Assembly: GCA_963921825.1 (NCBI GenBank)
Contig: OY997594.1
Span: forward strand, 42,526,557 to 42,590,556
Direction: 5' to 3'
From: Erodium maritimum
Lineage: Eukaryota; Streptophyta; Magnoliopsida; Geraniales; Geraniaceae
Length of the DNA: 64,000 nt
Shown in pieces: positions 12,362 to 24,930 of the stretch (its first letter is position 1; each line of letters starts with the position of its first letter). The position numbers and the translations under genes are program-made. Below the pieces are notes generated by a model. That model was not told the origin of the DNA. It worked only from the letters and a program-made list of their open reading frames with translations, and did no database searches.

Positions 12362-14627
12362 ATGTCATGTGCTTGTATACCCAATTTTGTAGGAGTTATC
12401 CCAATAGAGAAGATCTACGATGATTTCACTCTTCAGGGTTTTGTATTGGAGAACAGAAATATAGTTTCCAGAACCGTGTTACTTGTAGATCTGATCAAGA
12501 AAGATACCATTTGTGGCCAAGCTGAAACTGTTGAAGTTGAACAGGGGGTCAACGATGTACCGGAAGCTGTTGCAGTTGAGTATGATGAAAATGAAAATGA
12601 TGGGGGGCATGACACTTATTTTGAAGTTGGTATTTGTAGTGTTGCAGGTAATCCAGATAGTGTTGAAATCCTAGTTATTCGGCGTCAACCGAGAGAACGT
12701 GATACGGAAGCACAAGCATCATCTCTTACGCCACCACCGGTAAGCTTGGACAATATCGAGGAGAACGGTCAAATGGTGGAGTATGTTTCTAGAAACCAGG
12801 AGTTTCTTGCAGATACGGTAGATCCAGAACAAACCACGATCGATTTTAGGGTTGAGTCAGGTTTAGTAGTTGGTAAAGAGTTTCCGAACAAGATAGCAGT
12901 GATGACGTATCTCAAAGACATTTCAATTAAGGGTGATTTTCGGATAAAACGTGATAGATATTCAAAGACGTTATACATTGCAAAATGTGTTGGTGCTACG
13001 TGTGGATGGAGAGTGCGTGCAGCAAAAGATCGGGGATCCCGTGAAACGTTCTCCATTAGAACCTATGAGTCTTTACATACTTGTTTGGTCAGTGAACGGA
13101 ACTCCCGAAAAGGTAAATTGACTACGAAAGAGATTGCATGTAGGTTGGTAAAAGAATATAGTGAAGGAGAATTTATTCCCAAACCACGTGTGATTCAAAA
13201 CAACTTGGAGGGTCTGCAGTTAGGCTTTTATAAATACTGGCAATGTTGAAGGCAAAAACACTGGCGATGATTAAACTTTTAGGGGACCCAACTTCAAGTT
13301 ATTGATTACTCCCTGTTTATTTGCAGCAGGTTCGGAAGATGAATGCAGGCGTAATAACTCATTTAGAGGTGGATGCGGAGAGTATATTTAAATATGTTTT
13401 CGTAGCATATCGGCCATGCATTGAGGGATTTAACTTTTCCTTGAGAAAAGTGATCGCAGTAGATGATATGTGGTTGAAGACAAAGTATAAAGGGGTAATG
13501 CTAATTGCAAGCGGTGAAGATGGTAAATATCCCCAGTATCCTGTGGCTTGTGCTGTAGTTGACTCGGAGAACCACGATTCATGGAAATGGTTCTTCAAAA
13601 AGTTGAGGTCGGAGATCCCGGACGAGGACGACTTGGTTATCCTTTCGGATATACATATAAGTATCATCAATGCAGTGTCGGTCGTCTACCCAAAATCCCA
13701 ACATGACCATTGTAGGTGGCATCTGACCCAAAATATTAGAGAGCATGTAGGGGCTAAGGAAAAAAAGAAATTATCGAAGTTGTTTCAACAAGTTGCTGAT
13801 GTGTACACAATGGAGAGGTTCCATGACAAGTACGAAGAACTGAAAGAAACGTACCCCAAGGCGGCGAAATATCTGGAGACAACAACCATACAACGTCTTC
13901 AATGGGCGAGATCTTACTTCGTGGGGTCGCGGTACAATATCATGACAACGAACGGGGTTGAGTCTATCAACAATGTAATACGAGAAGCGAGAAAGATGCC
14001 TATTATAAAGTTGTTGAACAAGATGCAGGAAAGGGTTACCGATTGCTTCATGCAACGTCTGGATGTGATGAACAAGATACCAGACTCCCAAATTGTAACT
14101 CCAAAGATAGAGAAAATCATGTCTGCAAGCAACAAGCTAGGCTCGGAGATGCGAATAACAGCACTGAACACACACGACGAGTATCAAGGGAGGTGTGAAC
14201 ATAATGACGTATTTGTTCATTTGGGGATGAAGCAATGCAGTTGCCGGGAGTTTGACATTGACAGAATTTCTTGTGCCCATGCCTTGGCGTGTTGTGAGCA
14301 TGCCAATATAAATCTGTATGACTTGGGCTCGGACTATTACACGCTAAAAAAAATGGGCTGAAGCATATTCCGGGACCGTGTACCCAGTTTCCCGTGCATC
14401 AAAGTGGGATATTGATGAATTTGATCGTTCAGTTCTTATCGATGTTCTTCCTCCAGACTATGAAGGGAAACGCGGTAGACTGCAGGAAAAAAAGAATTCC
14501 TTCGGGAGGTGAGGTTCAAAGAGCGACTCAAGCGGCTCCAAAGCGTCCCAAGAAATGTGGAAATTGTGCGACCGTGGGGCACAACAGACGAACATGTCCT
14601 TCGCTTCGATCTACATCTAATGTTTAG
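12362..14627 (+). pseudogene. MURA-like transposase of MULE-A, broken
   Basis: The translated pieces follow the MuDR transposase order: MuDR DNA-binding domain (KTLYIAKCVGATCGWRVRAA), MULE catalytic domain (FKYVFVAYRPCIEGF to HDHCRWHLTQN), SWIM zinc finger (CSCREFDIDRISCAHALACC) and a C-terminal CCHC knuckle (CGNCATVGHNRRTC). Compared with MULE-B, about 69 N-terminal residues (a PB1-like segment) are deleted. A Trp codon near 13247 has become TGA next to a 1-base deletion, a further stop follows near 13302, and single-base insertions occur in A-runs near 14347 and 14488. It cannot make a transposase. Upstream, the solo LTR separates the gene from the left terminus that should carry its promoter. 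Confidence 0.85.
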
Positions 14628-14629
14628 GG

Positions 14630-15076
14630 TATGTATGTTTCCATTTTCTGATGGACTGTGTGTATTTATTTATTCCTGAATACGGTACTATTTGCTGAGG
14701 ATACTTTGTTTGAATTGCATGTGTTGAATGCATTTCCATTTCCATTACATGTGATGAATGCATTTATGTTTTGGGATATTAGAGATGTATATATATGCAT
14801 GTAGCCGATCGGTAATATAAGTGGCCGAACGGCTACATGAATGAATTGTTACACTTTTAGGGTCTGTTATGTGGACCGATCGGTCATGTGGGTGGTCGAA
14901 TGGTCGGCCGAATGGATTAACAAATCCTATAAACAAATGTCGTTCAAATACCACGATTCACATGAAATTTGATTCAAGTTCAACGGTAAACATTACAACC
15001 CTACTTTATTACCACAAAGACTCTCATATGTAGTTGAAAATTTGAGGTCTTTGTTTCCGATACAAACAAACCCATA
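14630..15076. other. intergenic spacer of MULE-A with GATCGG-type motifs
   Basis: Downstream of the transposase lie repeated palindromic motifs of the GCCGATCGG and GCCGAACGGC type (about 14813-14925). The conserved 3' region of the small minus-strand gene follows, with an AATAAA-type signal on the minus strand near 15005. Nothing coding is seen. Confidence 0.5.
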
Positions 15077-15346
15077 TTACCAACGGATAGTTATCGCGTC
15101 TTGGTGAGTGAAGGACAAGACGAAATGTCGAAGTCCTTCGAGCTGCTCCAACACGATACGCGCATTATTCTCGTCTGCATCTATCCATCCACTTCTATCG
15201 GCCTGTCTCAGCTCGTCCATCAGTTGATCAACCTTCACTTGGACCCAGAGAAGACTTATCCTGACCTTCTGGAGCTTATCCAACCTCTCATTGTGTTCAA
15301 GTTCAACACGTTGTGTTATAATGATGTCTCTTAAAGGTGAAGACAT
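15077..15346 (-). CDS. small coiled-coil-like protein 1 of MULE-A (SP1-A), unknown function
   Basis: An intact 89-codon frame starts MSSPLRDIIITQRVELEHNE and ends LEQLEGLRHFVLSFTHQ plus a short tail. It is charged and leucine-rich with no membrane segment, so a short coiled coil is likely. MULE-B has the same gene at 24931-25200 at the same length, with two stops. A paralogue with the same MSSP start and a similar QLEGL-RFV-SF end lies at 25981-26175. A TATA box on the minus strand (TATAAAAC, 15431-15438) lies about 90 bases upstream and recurs before its relatives. Conservation of start, length and promoter supports a real gene of the transposon. No known family is recognised. Confidence 0.55.
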   Translation of the reverse strand: MSSPLRDIIITQRVELEHNERLDKLQKVRISLLWVQVKVDQLMDELRQADRSGWIDADENNARIVLEQLEGLRHFVLSFTHQDAITIRW

Positions 15347-15430
15347 TGTTGATGAAGTGAGTGAAAGAGTAGTGATGAGTTAGTGAAGAGTAGTGATGAG
15401 TGAAGTGAAGAGGGTTGGAGTGAAGAGTGG

Positions 15431-15438
15431 GTTTTATA
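15431..15438 (-). promoter_or_regulatory. TATA box of SP1-A
   Basis: On the minus strand CCTATAAAACCCACTC precedes SP1-A by about 90 bases. The same string, nearly unchanged, precedes SP1-B (25262-25269) and SP3 (27053-27060). Confidence 0.6.
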
Positions 15439-15540
15439 GGCGTGGTGAGTTCAATAAATGTAAGTTGGGTGGTGGGTTCCATTAATATGGGGTTGGTGGT
15501 GGTTGGGAAGACTTATATGGTGGTTGTGATAAGTTAATCT

Positions 15541-15845
15541 GATGGAGGGATGTTATCATAAAGCGCCGAATGGAGGTCAATAATAGGGTTTGGGGCAGTC
15601 GGATGGAGGGATGGTATCAGAAAGCGTCAGATGGGGTCAATATTAGGGTTTGGGGAAGTGGGATGGAGGGATGGTATCAGAAAGCGCCGGATGAGGTCAA
15701 TCGGATGGAGGGATGGTTTCATAAAGCGCCGGATGAGGTCAATATTATGGTTTGGGGAAGTGGGATGGAGGGATGATATCAGAAAGCGCCAGATGAGGTC
15801 AATCGGATGGAGGGATGGTATCATAAAGCGCCGTATGGGTTCAAT
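15541..15845. repeat. GGATGGAGGGATGGTATCA tandem array in MULE-A
   Basis: About seven units of 30-65 bp contain GGATGGAGGGATGGTATCA, AAAGCGCCGGATG and AGGTCAATATTAGGGTTTGG. The corresponding place in MULE-B (25370-25740) holds a related array with GGCGCCGTTTGAGGTCAGTATT. The array lies upstream of the SP1 promoter. Reading frames inside it are repeat artefacts. Confidence 0.8.
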
Positions 15846-16019
15846 ATACCTATTGTTTTTGTGGGAATGTCCCATATATCACGATTCTCATTAAATGTGA
15901 GTAAAATTCAACCGTAAACATTACAACCCTAATTATTACCACAAAGCCTCACATATGGGGTTGAAAAATGGAGGTCTTTGTTTCCGATACAAACAAACCC
16001 ATAATAACAAGTGGAAGTA

Positions 16020-16077
16020 GTCTTCTAAGTGAAGAACCGTACGAAATGTAAAAGGCCTTCGACCTGGTCCATTTATA
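16020..16077 (-). pseudogene. remnant of small gene SP2 in MULE-A
   Basis: Sixteen codons (MDQVEGLLHFVRFFT and a stop) match the C-terminus of SP2 at 25981-26175. They lie directly against a minus-strand TATA-like box (16071-16077). The body of SP2 and the two genes beyond it in MULE-B have been deleted, fusing a promoter to the tail of SP2. Confidence 0.55.
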
Positions 16078-16267
16078 GGCGTGGTGTGGAGAAAAGGGTG
16101 AAGATCAATCAATGTGAAGTGAAGTGGGTGGTGAGATGTAATTGGGTATTTAATTGGAGTTCTATTAATGCAAAAATTCAGGTATGAGTACAAAAAATCA
16201 GATATGAGTCAAACCATCAAATATATATTCGTCATCAGTCATTCAGAAGTTTTTCAGCTTATACATA

Positions 16268-19200
16268 CTACAAAAGATATTCGTCATCAGTCATCACATG
16301 AATACAATATTTGATGCGAAACTGCGGCACAAGTGTAGCTCGGATGTAGTCTTCGAATTTCAGTTCCGCCAACCCCAACTCGATGAACTTGAGGGTGTAG
16401 ATCCCACTATAGCCGATCCTACCAACAAACACCAATATAATAAGCATGAAATCAAAGACTGTAACTCAAAGTCGTTGGAAATTAATAAGAGTCTCATTCA
16501 TACCTCTTGGCTTGCGGTATGGGTTCCACCCTCTCGAAGGTAAAATCCACGTTGTATGCGGATAATGTCTCCGGTGTCCTGGGAAAAACCCAGAACAACA
16601 TCTTAAGGAGCATGTGGACATACGACGTCATCAAAACATTTAACTCGTACTCGGATATTTGGGGACGATAGCTGGCGTACACTTGGATTTTTCTTCCTTC
16701 TACGTTAACAACCAACAATATCCAATGCATGTTCTTGTGGTTCACTGGAAAATATATCTTCTGCGCAGATGTCCAACTGTAGGGATAGCTATCTGGCTTC
16801 TTCCCTCGAGCATATGCCATGAGTTGGAAGTCCGGTTCTATATCGGCCTCATACTCTGCACAACATAGCTTGTGGAACCCACAATCCAGTACTATATGGG
16901 TCTGCCTGAAAAGATTCTGATAATGTCTTTGTCTGCATAGTATGTCTGACAATGCATCGTCCATATGCTGCACAAAGTTGAGAACAATATAAAATTACGT
17001 ACGTAAAAGGATCCTCATATGCTGCATAAAATAAAATACTAACCTGGGGTGTGACCCATTCGCCAGCGGTTGACAATGCCCGGTAATATGCGGCGGGTAG
17101 GCCTCTGTAGTAAAGTCCGTCCCACAAATTGTAACACACGGTATCAGAGAAATTCTTCAACCGTGTGGGAATCCTAGCTGCAGGATTCCAACTGCGGGTC
17201 ATCCTCTGATCAAGTACACTGATCATCTGGGTTCTCTTCCTCTTTCTTGAACTAGGAGGATCAGGTGAAAATAGGTGAAGGGGAAGGTGAACCACGATCG
17301 CTGCTGGCTCCTGAGGCTTAGAGGGTGCCCCCGGAGCCTGAGACTGTGCCCAATCACCGCCACCTTCATCTTTGTTCTGTTCCTCCTCCCAAGACGACAG
17401 TTTCCGCTGCGGCTGTTGACTGACATCCTCCTTTTCTTCCTCCAGACCTTCCCAAGACGACAGTTGCACCTCCACAGACTTTCCCCCCTCTTCCCCTCCT
17501 CCAAGTACCCTTCCCGCACTACGTGTCTGAGATTCAACAACCACAATCGGTGCGGGAACCTCAACCTGTCCCTCCTCAACCCCTAGCTGAACCTCAACCT
17601 GTCCCTCCTCACCCCTACCTGTCCCTCCTCACCCTTCACCTGAACCTCAACCTGTCCCTCCTTACCCCCCATCTGAACCTCATGGATCATATCCATATCC
17701 GCGGGTACATGGTCAGACTCTCTAACCTGTTCCCGTCTTCCTCTTGCGTCACTTGATCCACGAGGCTAAGATTCAACATCCCTTTGAGATCCGACATGAT
17801 GAGACCGATGAGATAGAGGTGGGCAATGTGATCCTCGGGAGTCGCCACCAGATGTACGGTCGACATGCTCGGTTAGCGGGTCACGGGCAGCGCCTTGGGT
17901 CCGGAGTAGATGAAGGACCTCATCTAGTTTACTCCCGAACTCTCTCTGCAACGCTCCGATGGCGTCCCCAAACTCAGTCCGTACCGCTCCAATGGAGTCC
18001 GCAACCGATTGGATCTTGCCCTGCAATTCTCCGATCTCAACACGGACACCTCTGATATAATCCTGAACCGTCGAATGACCCGCTGTTGCGGCCTGTTCCC
18101 ACTGATGACGAGGGGTCTGGGGTAAGTCTTCTACCCCGATGGAGGCCTCCCGGCAACGAGAGCACTCAGCTACATCCCGAACCAGAACCGGCGGTGTCCG
18201 CTCTGTACCCATCGCCTCATCCCCAGACTGACGATCAGGTGTCGGCTCTCTTCTGGCTGGCTCTGCTTGCTCCATACCCTCATCATCACATTCTATCTCC
18301 CCTCCAGCCTCCAAAATTTCTGCAATCCGCTCAATCGTCCTAACTGATACGTTTTCGGGTATGACTCCCACATTTTGATTATGCGGAAGTGCCCTCTCTG
18401 ATCCTGTGGGTACTAGGACACTCCGAGTCACCTGCACCTGCACATATTTAACCATTACATTCAATTCATATAAACAACCTACTTCCACTGTAAATAAATC
18501 CGTCTACAATTGTATTTTTTTACCCCGGCTTTCCTCAATTCGATTGTAACCTCCTCCGGCGACGAGGCCTTGGGCCAATTCGTGCGCCACTTTAAAAACC
18601 TCGGTAGGACCTGAGTGTAATTTGGGTCCACTGTCCCTCACTTCCTTGCCAGAGCGTCCATACACTCAAATACCAATGTCTGTTACACAAATCAAATTAT
18701 TTATAACCAATACGTAAATTAATTGATAATAATGCTCATAATAATATTCTATATAATGTTTTACGTACCGTAAATATCGGGAGCATACCGCAGATGGTAT
18801 ATGTGGCCACAAGTTTCCCAGGGACGATCGATAGGAACTTGGCTCTCAACTCTAGAATACAATCCTCCGTCAGATGCTGGAAGGAGAGATACCCCCACGG
18901 GTACTTGCTGAACATGTCCAGGTCTTCTACTAACCCCATCCACTTTGGTTCAATGTATTTCGTCACTTTTGTGTTCGATAGCAACACATCAACGACGAAC
19001 AACAGTTGAGCCATCTTGACAATTTTATAATCTGACTCGTTCCTCCGGGTCCTCGATTTCAACCGGTTCTTCACAAGCTCACTCAACTTGTTTATCAGGT
19101 TTACCACAGTCACTCCACGCTTATTACATGAAAAATGTCTCTTCTCAAATGCTGTGGACCCAAATTGTCTCCTCAAATTTGCATCTTCACGGATCGGTGT

Positions 19201-20650
19201 TGAGCAATTCAACCCTGTCATCAATGCGTATTCCTTCAGGGATAACCTGATCGGTTTCCCTTTCACCACGAACCACATTTCGGAGGACCTTCTCACCCTG
19301 GTACTCCTCACTATTAGCGACCACGCCAGGTTGTTGGAGTACATAAACTTCTCCGGTAACCTGGTGAACATCCCGAATGGACCCGCTCTTATTGCTTCAG
19401 CTCTCGGCGGGTCTTCATCCTTCAGCTCATTGAACTTCTCGTCCAACACCTTATACCCACACCTCTGTGTGACACGACAGTCGAAGAACTGGCCCTCTTC
19501 CAGTTGTGTTTCAAGTCATGGAAACCGTTGAGGTACTTCTGACGGAGTTGCACTCGGTATCGAACGAGAACAACTCCGTGCAGAACCTACTTGCTCTTCC
19601 ATTGACTGTAGTAGTAATATTATAATTAACAAATGCAACCTAACTGAAATTGGTAATCTAAAAACCTTAGTAGTAAAGTGTCATTGGCCGAACGGCCATT
19701 CACCAAAAATGTCCTTGGCCGATCGGTAGATCAGAGAGCAACCTTCTTTCCCACTCGGTTCCGACTGACCCCATACGGCGGAGGTTTAGACCTTTCTAAA
19801 GAAGATAAAAAACGCCGAAGTTTTTATGCCATTAAGCGTCATCTGGACCCATTCGAAGGCTTGTGATTGGGGGAAAAACGAAGCCGTAATTGCCCCATTA
19901 ATTTCCGTTTGGGCCGTCGACTGGGCCTGACGGAGCTGATAGGGCCTACCGAGTCGTCGTTTGGGCCGAATCAGCTCCATTTGGCTCAATCCAAAGGATC
20001 TGTTTCGGAGCCAAAACGACATCGTTATGGCTCCCCAATCAGCTCCGAATGGTCCTATCAAACGAAGCTGAGTGGGGATACAACGATGTCGTTTTTCCCC
20101 AATCAACTCCTTTCGATTGGGCCAGACGGAGTTGATTCGCCCCAAATCGACGGCTTTGTAGGCCCAATATGCTTCTTCTGGCCCAATCGAAAGGAGCTGC
20201 TTGGGGACAAAACGACATCGTTGTATCCCCACTCAGCTCCGTTTGGGTCATTCATCCGGCGCTTATTGGCGTCCGTAACGACGGAGTTTTCGCCGGAATC
20301 AGGGCCGTCGGTTCGTTCCAGTCGGAGCTGATTGGGGCAAAACGCCGTCGTTATAGCCCCCAACCAGCTCCGTCTGGAACCATCCGACGGAGATGATTCT
20401 ATCTCCGGCAACTCATCTACAGTGGGCTTAAACGCCGACGTTTTAGCCCCAATCAACGCCATCTGGACCCCAGCCGACGACCTTGATACCTTCTCCGACA
20501 ACGACCCAAACCCCTTCTACGCCTCCCCATTCGCCGTAGAATATAGCCCCTCACCGACGATGAACCCTAACTAAACCCTAGGTTTTGCAATAAGGAAATT
20601 AATCTAAAACCTAAATCAGAAGTTGAAATCGTACGTACCTAGTTCGACAT
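16268..20650 (-). pseudogene. DUF1985/ULP1-like protease gene of MULE-A, broken
   Basis: Reading leftward: a 4-codon first exon (20639-20650, with the fourth codon changed to TAG), a ~1-kb GC-rich intron, a DUF1985 exon (19.6-18.8 kb; FGMFTRLPEKFMYSNNLAW, SLKEYALMTGLNCS), a charged linker (18.5-16.9 kb, with coiled-coil-like GELQGKIQSVADSIGAV), and C48 protease exons (VNHKNMHWILLVVNVEG at about 16.7 kb, SGIYTLKFIE at about 16.4 kb). C48 proteases remove SUMO-type modifiers using His, Asp and Cys. Here the His is present, the Asp position reads Ala (QVYASYRP), and the Cys position reads Ser. At least one stop in the DUF1985 exon and one frameshift in the linker mark it as dead. It parallels the MULE-B copy exon by exon. 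Confidence 0.8.
19680..20520. repeat. GC/CpG-rich repeats in first intron of the ULP-like gene (MULE-A)
   Basis: Short motifs recur in both orientations: AAAACGACATCGTT, CCCAATCAGCTCCG and GGCCCAAT, with GGCCGAACGGCC and GGCCGATCGG at the left edge. The same region exists in MULE-B (31540-32110). Its location between the first and second exons is fixed in both copies. Confidence 0.65.
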
Positions 20651-20906
20651 TGTTGCTGTGGAAGTTCCTGACGACGGCGTCCTTGCTTGCTCGGAGATGA
20701 TCGGGAGAGATGAAGTAGAAGAGAGAATTTCGATTTTCTGAGTTTGAATCAGAGACGAAGATGAAGAGACGACGAAGAAAGTGCAAGGGGTATAACCGGT
20801 ACTTCATAATTTTTGATTTAAAAGAAAAACATAAAATCGAATTTAAAATTACGGAGGCTACCCCTCAAAGAAATTATCACGCGGAGGCTTTTTGAATAAT
20901 TTCTCC

Positions 20907-21372
20907 TGTACCCTGATACATATCCATTCATCCATCCAAATCTCTCTACAACCCATTCACTAATCTCAACTTCATTCACAACTCTCTGACCCATTTTTCG
21001 TATCCATCCAATATCTCCGAAACACAAGTTTCCTCTCACCCTCCGAGCCGTCGTCGACCACCGAGCAGCCATGAGAGTGGTCAAGGCGCCGACCACGATC
21101 TCGGATGCCATGTCCCTTGAACCCTCTCTCCATCACTCGTCTCTCTCTCATATTCTTCTTAGCCACCACCAGATCCAGATCTGAAAAGCTCAGATGAAGG
21201 TGGAGAAACCCAGATGGAGAAATGGGGTTGGCTCAATGGTTCCATCTCAAAAGTCTCACACAATTTTGGTGGTCTCTCTGTCTTCGTTCCTTTTCCTCTA
21301 CAGATAGACCACATGTTTCCCTTACAAATTTTACTTTTTTTGTAATAAAAGAACAAAAAGGTTTGGTCCAAA
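20907..21372. other. spacer between MULE-A and MULE-B
   Basis: This is 466 bases outside both sets of inner inverted repeats. On the minus strand a frame (20818-21111) starts MASEIVVGALTTLMAARWST, and a second overlaps it, but neither resembles a known family. The sequence could be a captured gene fragment, or original DNA between two insertions. Confidence 0.35.
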
Positions 21373-22049
21373 GGACAAATTATTAAAAAGGCCTTCTGAG
21401 GCTAATATATTGCAAAAGACCTTCACATGTTATATGTTTTGTAAAAAGACCTCCACTTTATGTTTTCCAATATTACCCTTTTGTAATATTGGAAAAAAAT
21501 ACCTAAATCTCAGCCCCCTTTTCGCACCCAGAAAAAAGCCGGCCGACGACCTTCATATCCAAAAAAAATTCCGGCGTCCACCACGTTCCCCGTCGCCGTC
21601 CACCACCTTCCAAAGCCCATTGAGTCCATTGAAGCAATCCTCCAAGTAAGGTAAGCTTGATTTCATCCTAAATTTAAAGCTAATGAATTTAAGTTTTAGG
21701 TTTGAGTAGATCTTCGAATGTATGAGTGTAACAACGATAAGTTATGGTTTAATGTGTGTGTGAACGTAGTGAAATAAACAAATGGTAGAATCGGGTGGAA
21801 TAGATTCGTATGTCGTAGGTTTTGTGAATTTTCTGAAATGGTGAACCAGTAGGGCCGGTCGGCGTCAGATGGGGAAGACGAGGGACCGATCGGCCTCGGA
21901 AGCACGTGAATATATACCAGCCGGACGGCGTATATGCAAACCGATCGGCGGGCCGATCGGAAGGGTTATGAGCGGGACGGCTAATTGCATATACTAAATC
22001 ATACTCGATTAGTACAATATGTCCTTATGGGGTTGTAATTGTTACAAGA

Positions 22050-24491
22050 ATGGGTGAAATTTTAGTCCGTGCTACTTACGGTGGTGAATATAAGCTAGTG
22101 GATGGGAAGTATGATTGGATATCAACAACAAACAATGGTTGTGTTAGCCTTATTGTGGACGATAATACAACGCTGAAGAAAGTGAAGGACCGGCTGTGTT
22201 CCGAAATCGGGGTGAATGAAAGGGAGATAGAATTGAATCTTAGTTTTGTAGGTGTTATGCCCAATTTTGTAGGAGTTATCCCAATAGAGAAAGTGTACGA
22301 TGATTTCACTCTTCGGGGTTTTGTACTTGAGAACAAAATTATAGAGACGAGAACCGTGTTATGTGTAGAGCTGAGCAAGAAAGATACAGTTTGTGGGGAA
22401 GATGATACTGTTGAACAGGGGGGGAACAATGTACCGGAAGCTGTGGCATATGAGTATGATGAACATGACAATGGGGGGCATGACGCTTATTTTGAAGTTG
22501 GTATTTGTAGTGTTGCAGGTAATCCAGATAGTGTAGATAACCCAGTTATTCGGCGGAGAGAACGTGATACGGAAGCACAAGCATCATCGCCTACGCCACC
22601 ATCGGCAAGCTTGGACAATATCGAGGAGAACCGTGAAATGGTGGAGTATGTTCATAGAAATGAGGAGTTTCCCGCGGATTCGGTGGATCCAGAACAAAGC
22701 ACTGTCGGTTTTAGGGATGGGTCAAGTTTAGTAGTTGGTAAAGAGTTTCCGAACAAGAGAGCACTGATGAGTTATCTGAAAGACATTTCAATTAAGGGTG
22801 ATTTTCTGATAAAACGTGATAGATCTTCAAAGACTTTATACATTGCAAAATGTGCTGGTGCTACTTGTGGGTGGAGAGTGCGTGCAGCAAAAGATCGCGG
22901 ATCCCGTGAAACGTTCTCCATTAGAACGTATGAGTCTTTACATACTTGTTTGGTTAGTGAACGGAACTCCCGAAAAGGTAAATTGACTACGGAAGAGATT
23001 ACGTGTAGGTTGGTAAAAGAAAATAGTGAAGTAGAATATCTTCCCAAACCACGTGCCATTCAAAACAATTTGGAGTTGGAGAAGATGGGGTTTTATAAAT
23101 ACTGGCAATGTTGGAGGGCAAGAACAGTGGCGATGATTAAACTTGTAGGGGACCCAGCTTCAAGTTATGGACTACTCCCTGTTTATTTGCAGCAGGTTTG
23201 GAAGATGAATGCAGGTGTAGTAACTCATTTGGAGGTGGATGCAGAGAGTAGATTTAAATATGTTTTCATAGCATATCGGCCATGCATTGAGGGATTTAAC
23301 TATGCCTTGAGAAAAGTGATCTTAGTAGATGGTACGTGGTTGAAGACAAGATATAAAAGGGTACTGATAATTGCAAGCGGGGAGGATGGTAATGGTCACC
23401 AATATCTTGTGGCTTGGGCTGTAGTTGACTCGGAGAACAACGAATCATGGAAATGGTTCTTCCAAAAGTTGAGGTCGGAGATCCCGGATGGGGAAGACTT
23501 GGTTATCCTTTCGGATAGACATGTAAGTATCAGCAATGCAGTGAAGATCGTCTACCCAGAAGCCCAACATGGGCATTGTAGGTGACATCTGACCCAAAAT
23601 GTGAGAGAGAAGGTAGGGGCTAAGGAAAAAAACAGATTATCGAAGTTGTTTCAAGAAGTTGCTGATGCGTACACAATGGAGAGGTTCTATGACAAGTACG
23701 AGCAACTGAAAGAAATGTACCCGAAGGCGGCGGAATATCTAGAGGAGACAACAATACAACGTTGTCAATGGGCGAGATCTCACTTCGTAGGGTCGCGGTA
23801 CAATATAATGACAACGAACGGGGTTGAGTCTATCAACAATGTAATAAGAGCAGCGAGAAAGCTGCCTGTTATAAAGTTGTTGAACAGGATGCAGGAAAGG
23901 GTTACCGAATGCTTCATGCAACATCTGGATGTGATGAACAAGATGCCGGACTCCCATATTGTAACTCCAAAGGTAGAGAAAATCATGTCTGCAAGCAACA
24001 AGCTAGTCAAGCAGATGCAGATAACACCACTGAACATACACGGCGAGTATCAGGTGAAGGATGAACATAATGACGTATTGGTTCATTTGGGGATGAGGCA
24101 ATGCAATTGCCGGGAGTTTGACATAGACAAAATTCCTTGTGCCCATGCCCTAGCGTGTTGTGAGCATGCCAATATAGATCTGTATGACTTGTGCTCGAAC
24201 TATTACACGCTACAAAAATGGGCTGAAGCATATTCTAGGACTGTGTACCCAGTGTCCCGTGCAGAAGAGTGGAATATAGATGAATTTGATCGTGAAGTTC
24301 TTATCGATGTTCTTCCTCCAGACTATGAAGCGAAACGCGGGAGACTGCAGGAAAGAAGAATTCCTTCAGAAGGTGAGGTTCAACGAGCGACTCAAGCGGC
24401 TCCAAAGCATCCCAGGAAATGTGGACATTGTGCCACCGTTGGTCACAACAGACGAACATGTCATTCGCTTCGATCTGCTTCTAATGTTTAG
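22050..24491 (+). pseudogene. MURA-like transposase of MULE-B, one in-frame stop
   Basis: This is a single open frame of 814 codons apart from one TGA at 23583-23585, where MULE-A has TGG (Trp in the HCRWHL motif). Order: N-terminal PB1-like segment (VRATYGGEYKLVDGKYDW, VDDNTTLKKVKDRL), MuDR DNA-binding domain (FPNKRALMSYLKDISIKGDF, CGWRVRAAKDRG), MULE catalytic domain (VDGTWLKTRYK with the first acidic residue, VILSDRH with the second), SWIM finger (CNCREFDIDKIPCAHALACC), and a CCHC knuckle (CGHCATVGHNRRTC). Length and domain set are those of complete MURA proteins. The ATG at 22050 is preceded by an AT-rich leader. A single nonsense change in an otherwise complete frame suggests a fairly recent death, or an allele-specific or sequencing difference. 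Confidence 0.88.
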
Positions 24492-24930
24492 GGTATGTAT
24501 GTTTCCATTTATGACAGACTGTGTGTATTTATTTATTCCTGATTATGGTACTATTTGTTGAGTGTACTTTGTTTGAATTGCATGTGTTGAATGCATTTCC
24601 ATTTTCATTACATTTGCAGAATGCAGTTATGTTTGGGATAGGATAGTGGTGTATATGAATGAAGCCGATCGGCAACATAGTGAGCCGAACGGCTTAACTG
24701 TGAAAAAATAAGATCTCCTCTGTTGCCCGATCGGTGCAGGTTGTGGCCCAGGCGGCGCCGATTGGGTTAACAAGTCATATAAAACCAAACATCGTTCAAA
24801 TACCACGAGTCACATGTAGTTTGATTCAATGAAAACGGTAAACACATTACAACACTACTTTATTACCACAAAGACTCTCATATGGATATGAAAATTTGAG
24901 GTCTTTGTGTCCGATACAAACCAACCCATA

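Larger units (their letters stand above)
7587..20906 (+). mobile_element. MULE-A, Mutator-like element with ULP gene (interrupted by a solo LTR)
   Basis: Imperfect terminal inverted repeats of about 40 bp (GGACAAATTATGAAAAGAGCC on the left; GGAGAAATTATTCAAAAAGCC reading in from the right) enclose a MURA-like transposase on +, small minus-strand genes, and a minus-strand DUF1985/ULP1-like gene. Gene order and flanking repeats match MULE-B at 21373-32477, so the two are copies of one family. A 4.1-kb solo LTR at 8051-12142 splits the left subterminal region. Relative to MULE-B it has lost the transposase N-terminus and most of the small-gene cluster. MULEs carrying ULP-like protease genes (the Kaonashi type) are known in plants. 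No clean 9-bp target duplication is visible for this copy. Confidence 0.8.

Noticed and set aside
16298-16543. Plus-strand frame across the ULP-gene end
   Set aside because: Antisense shadow of the protease exons.
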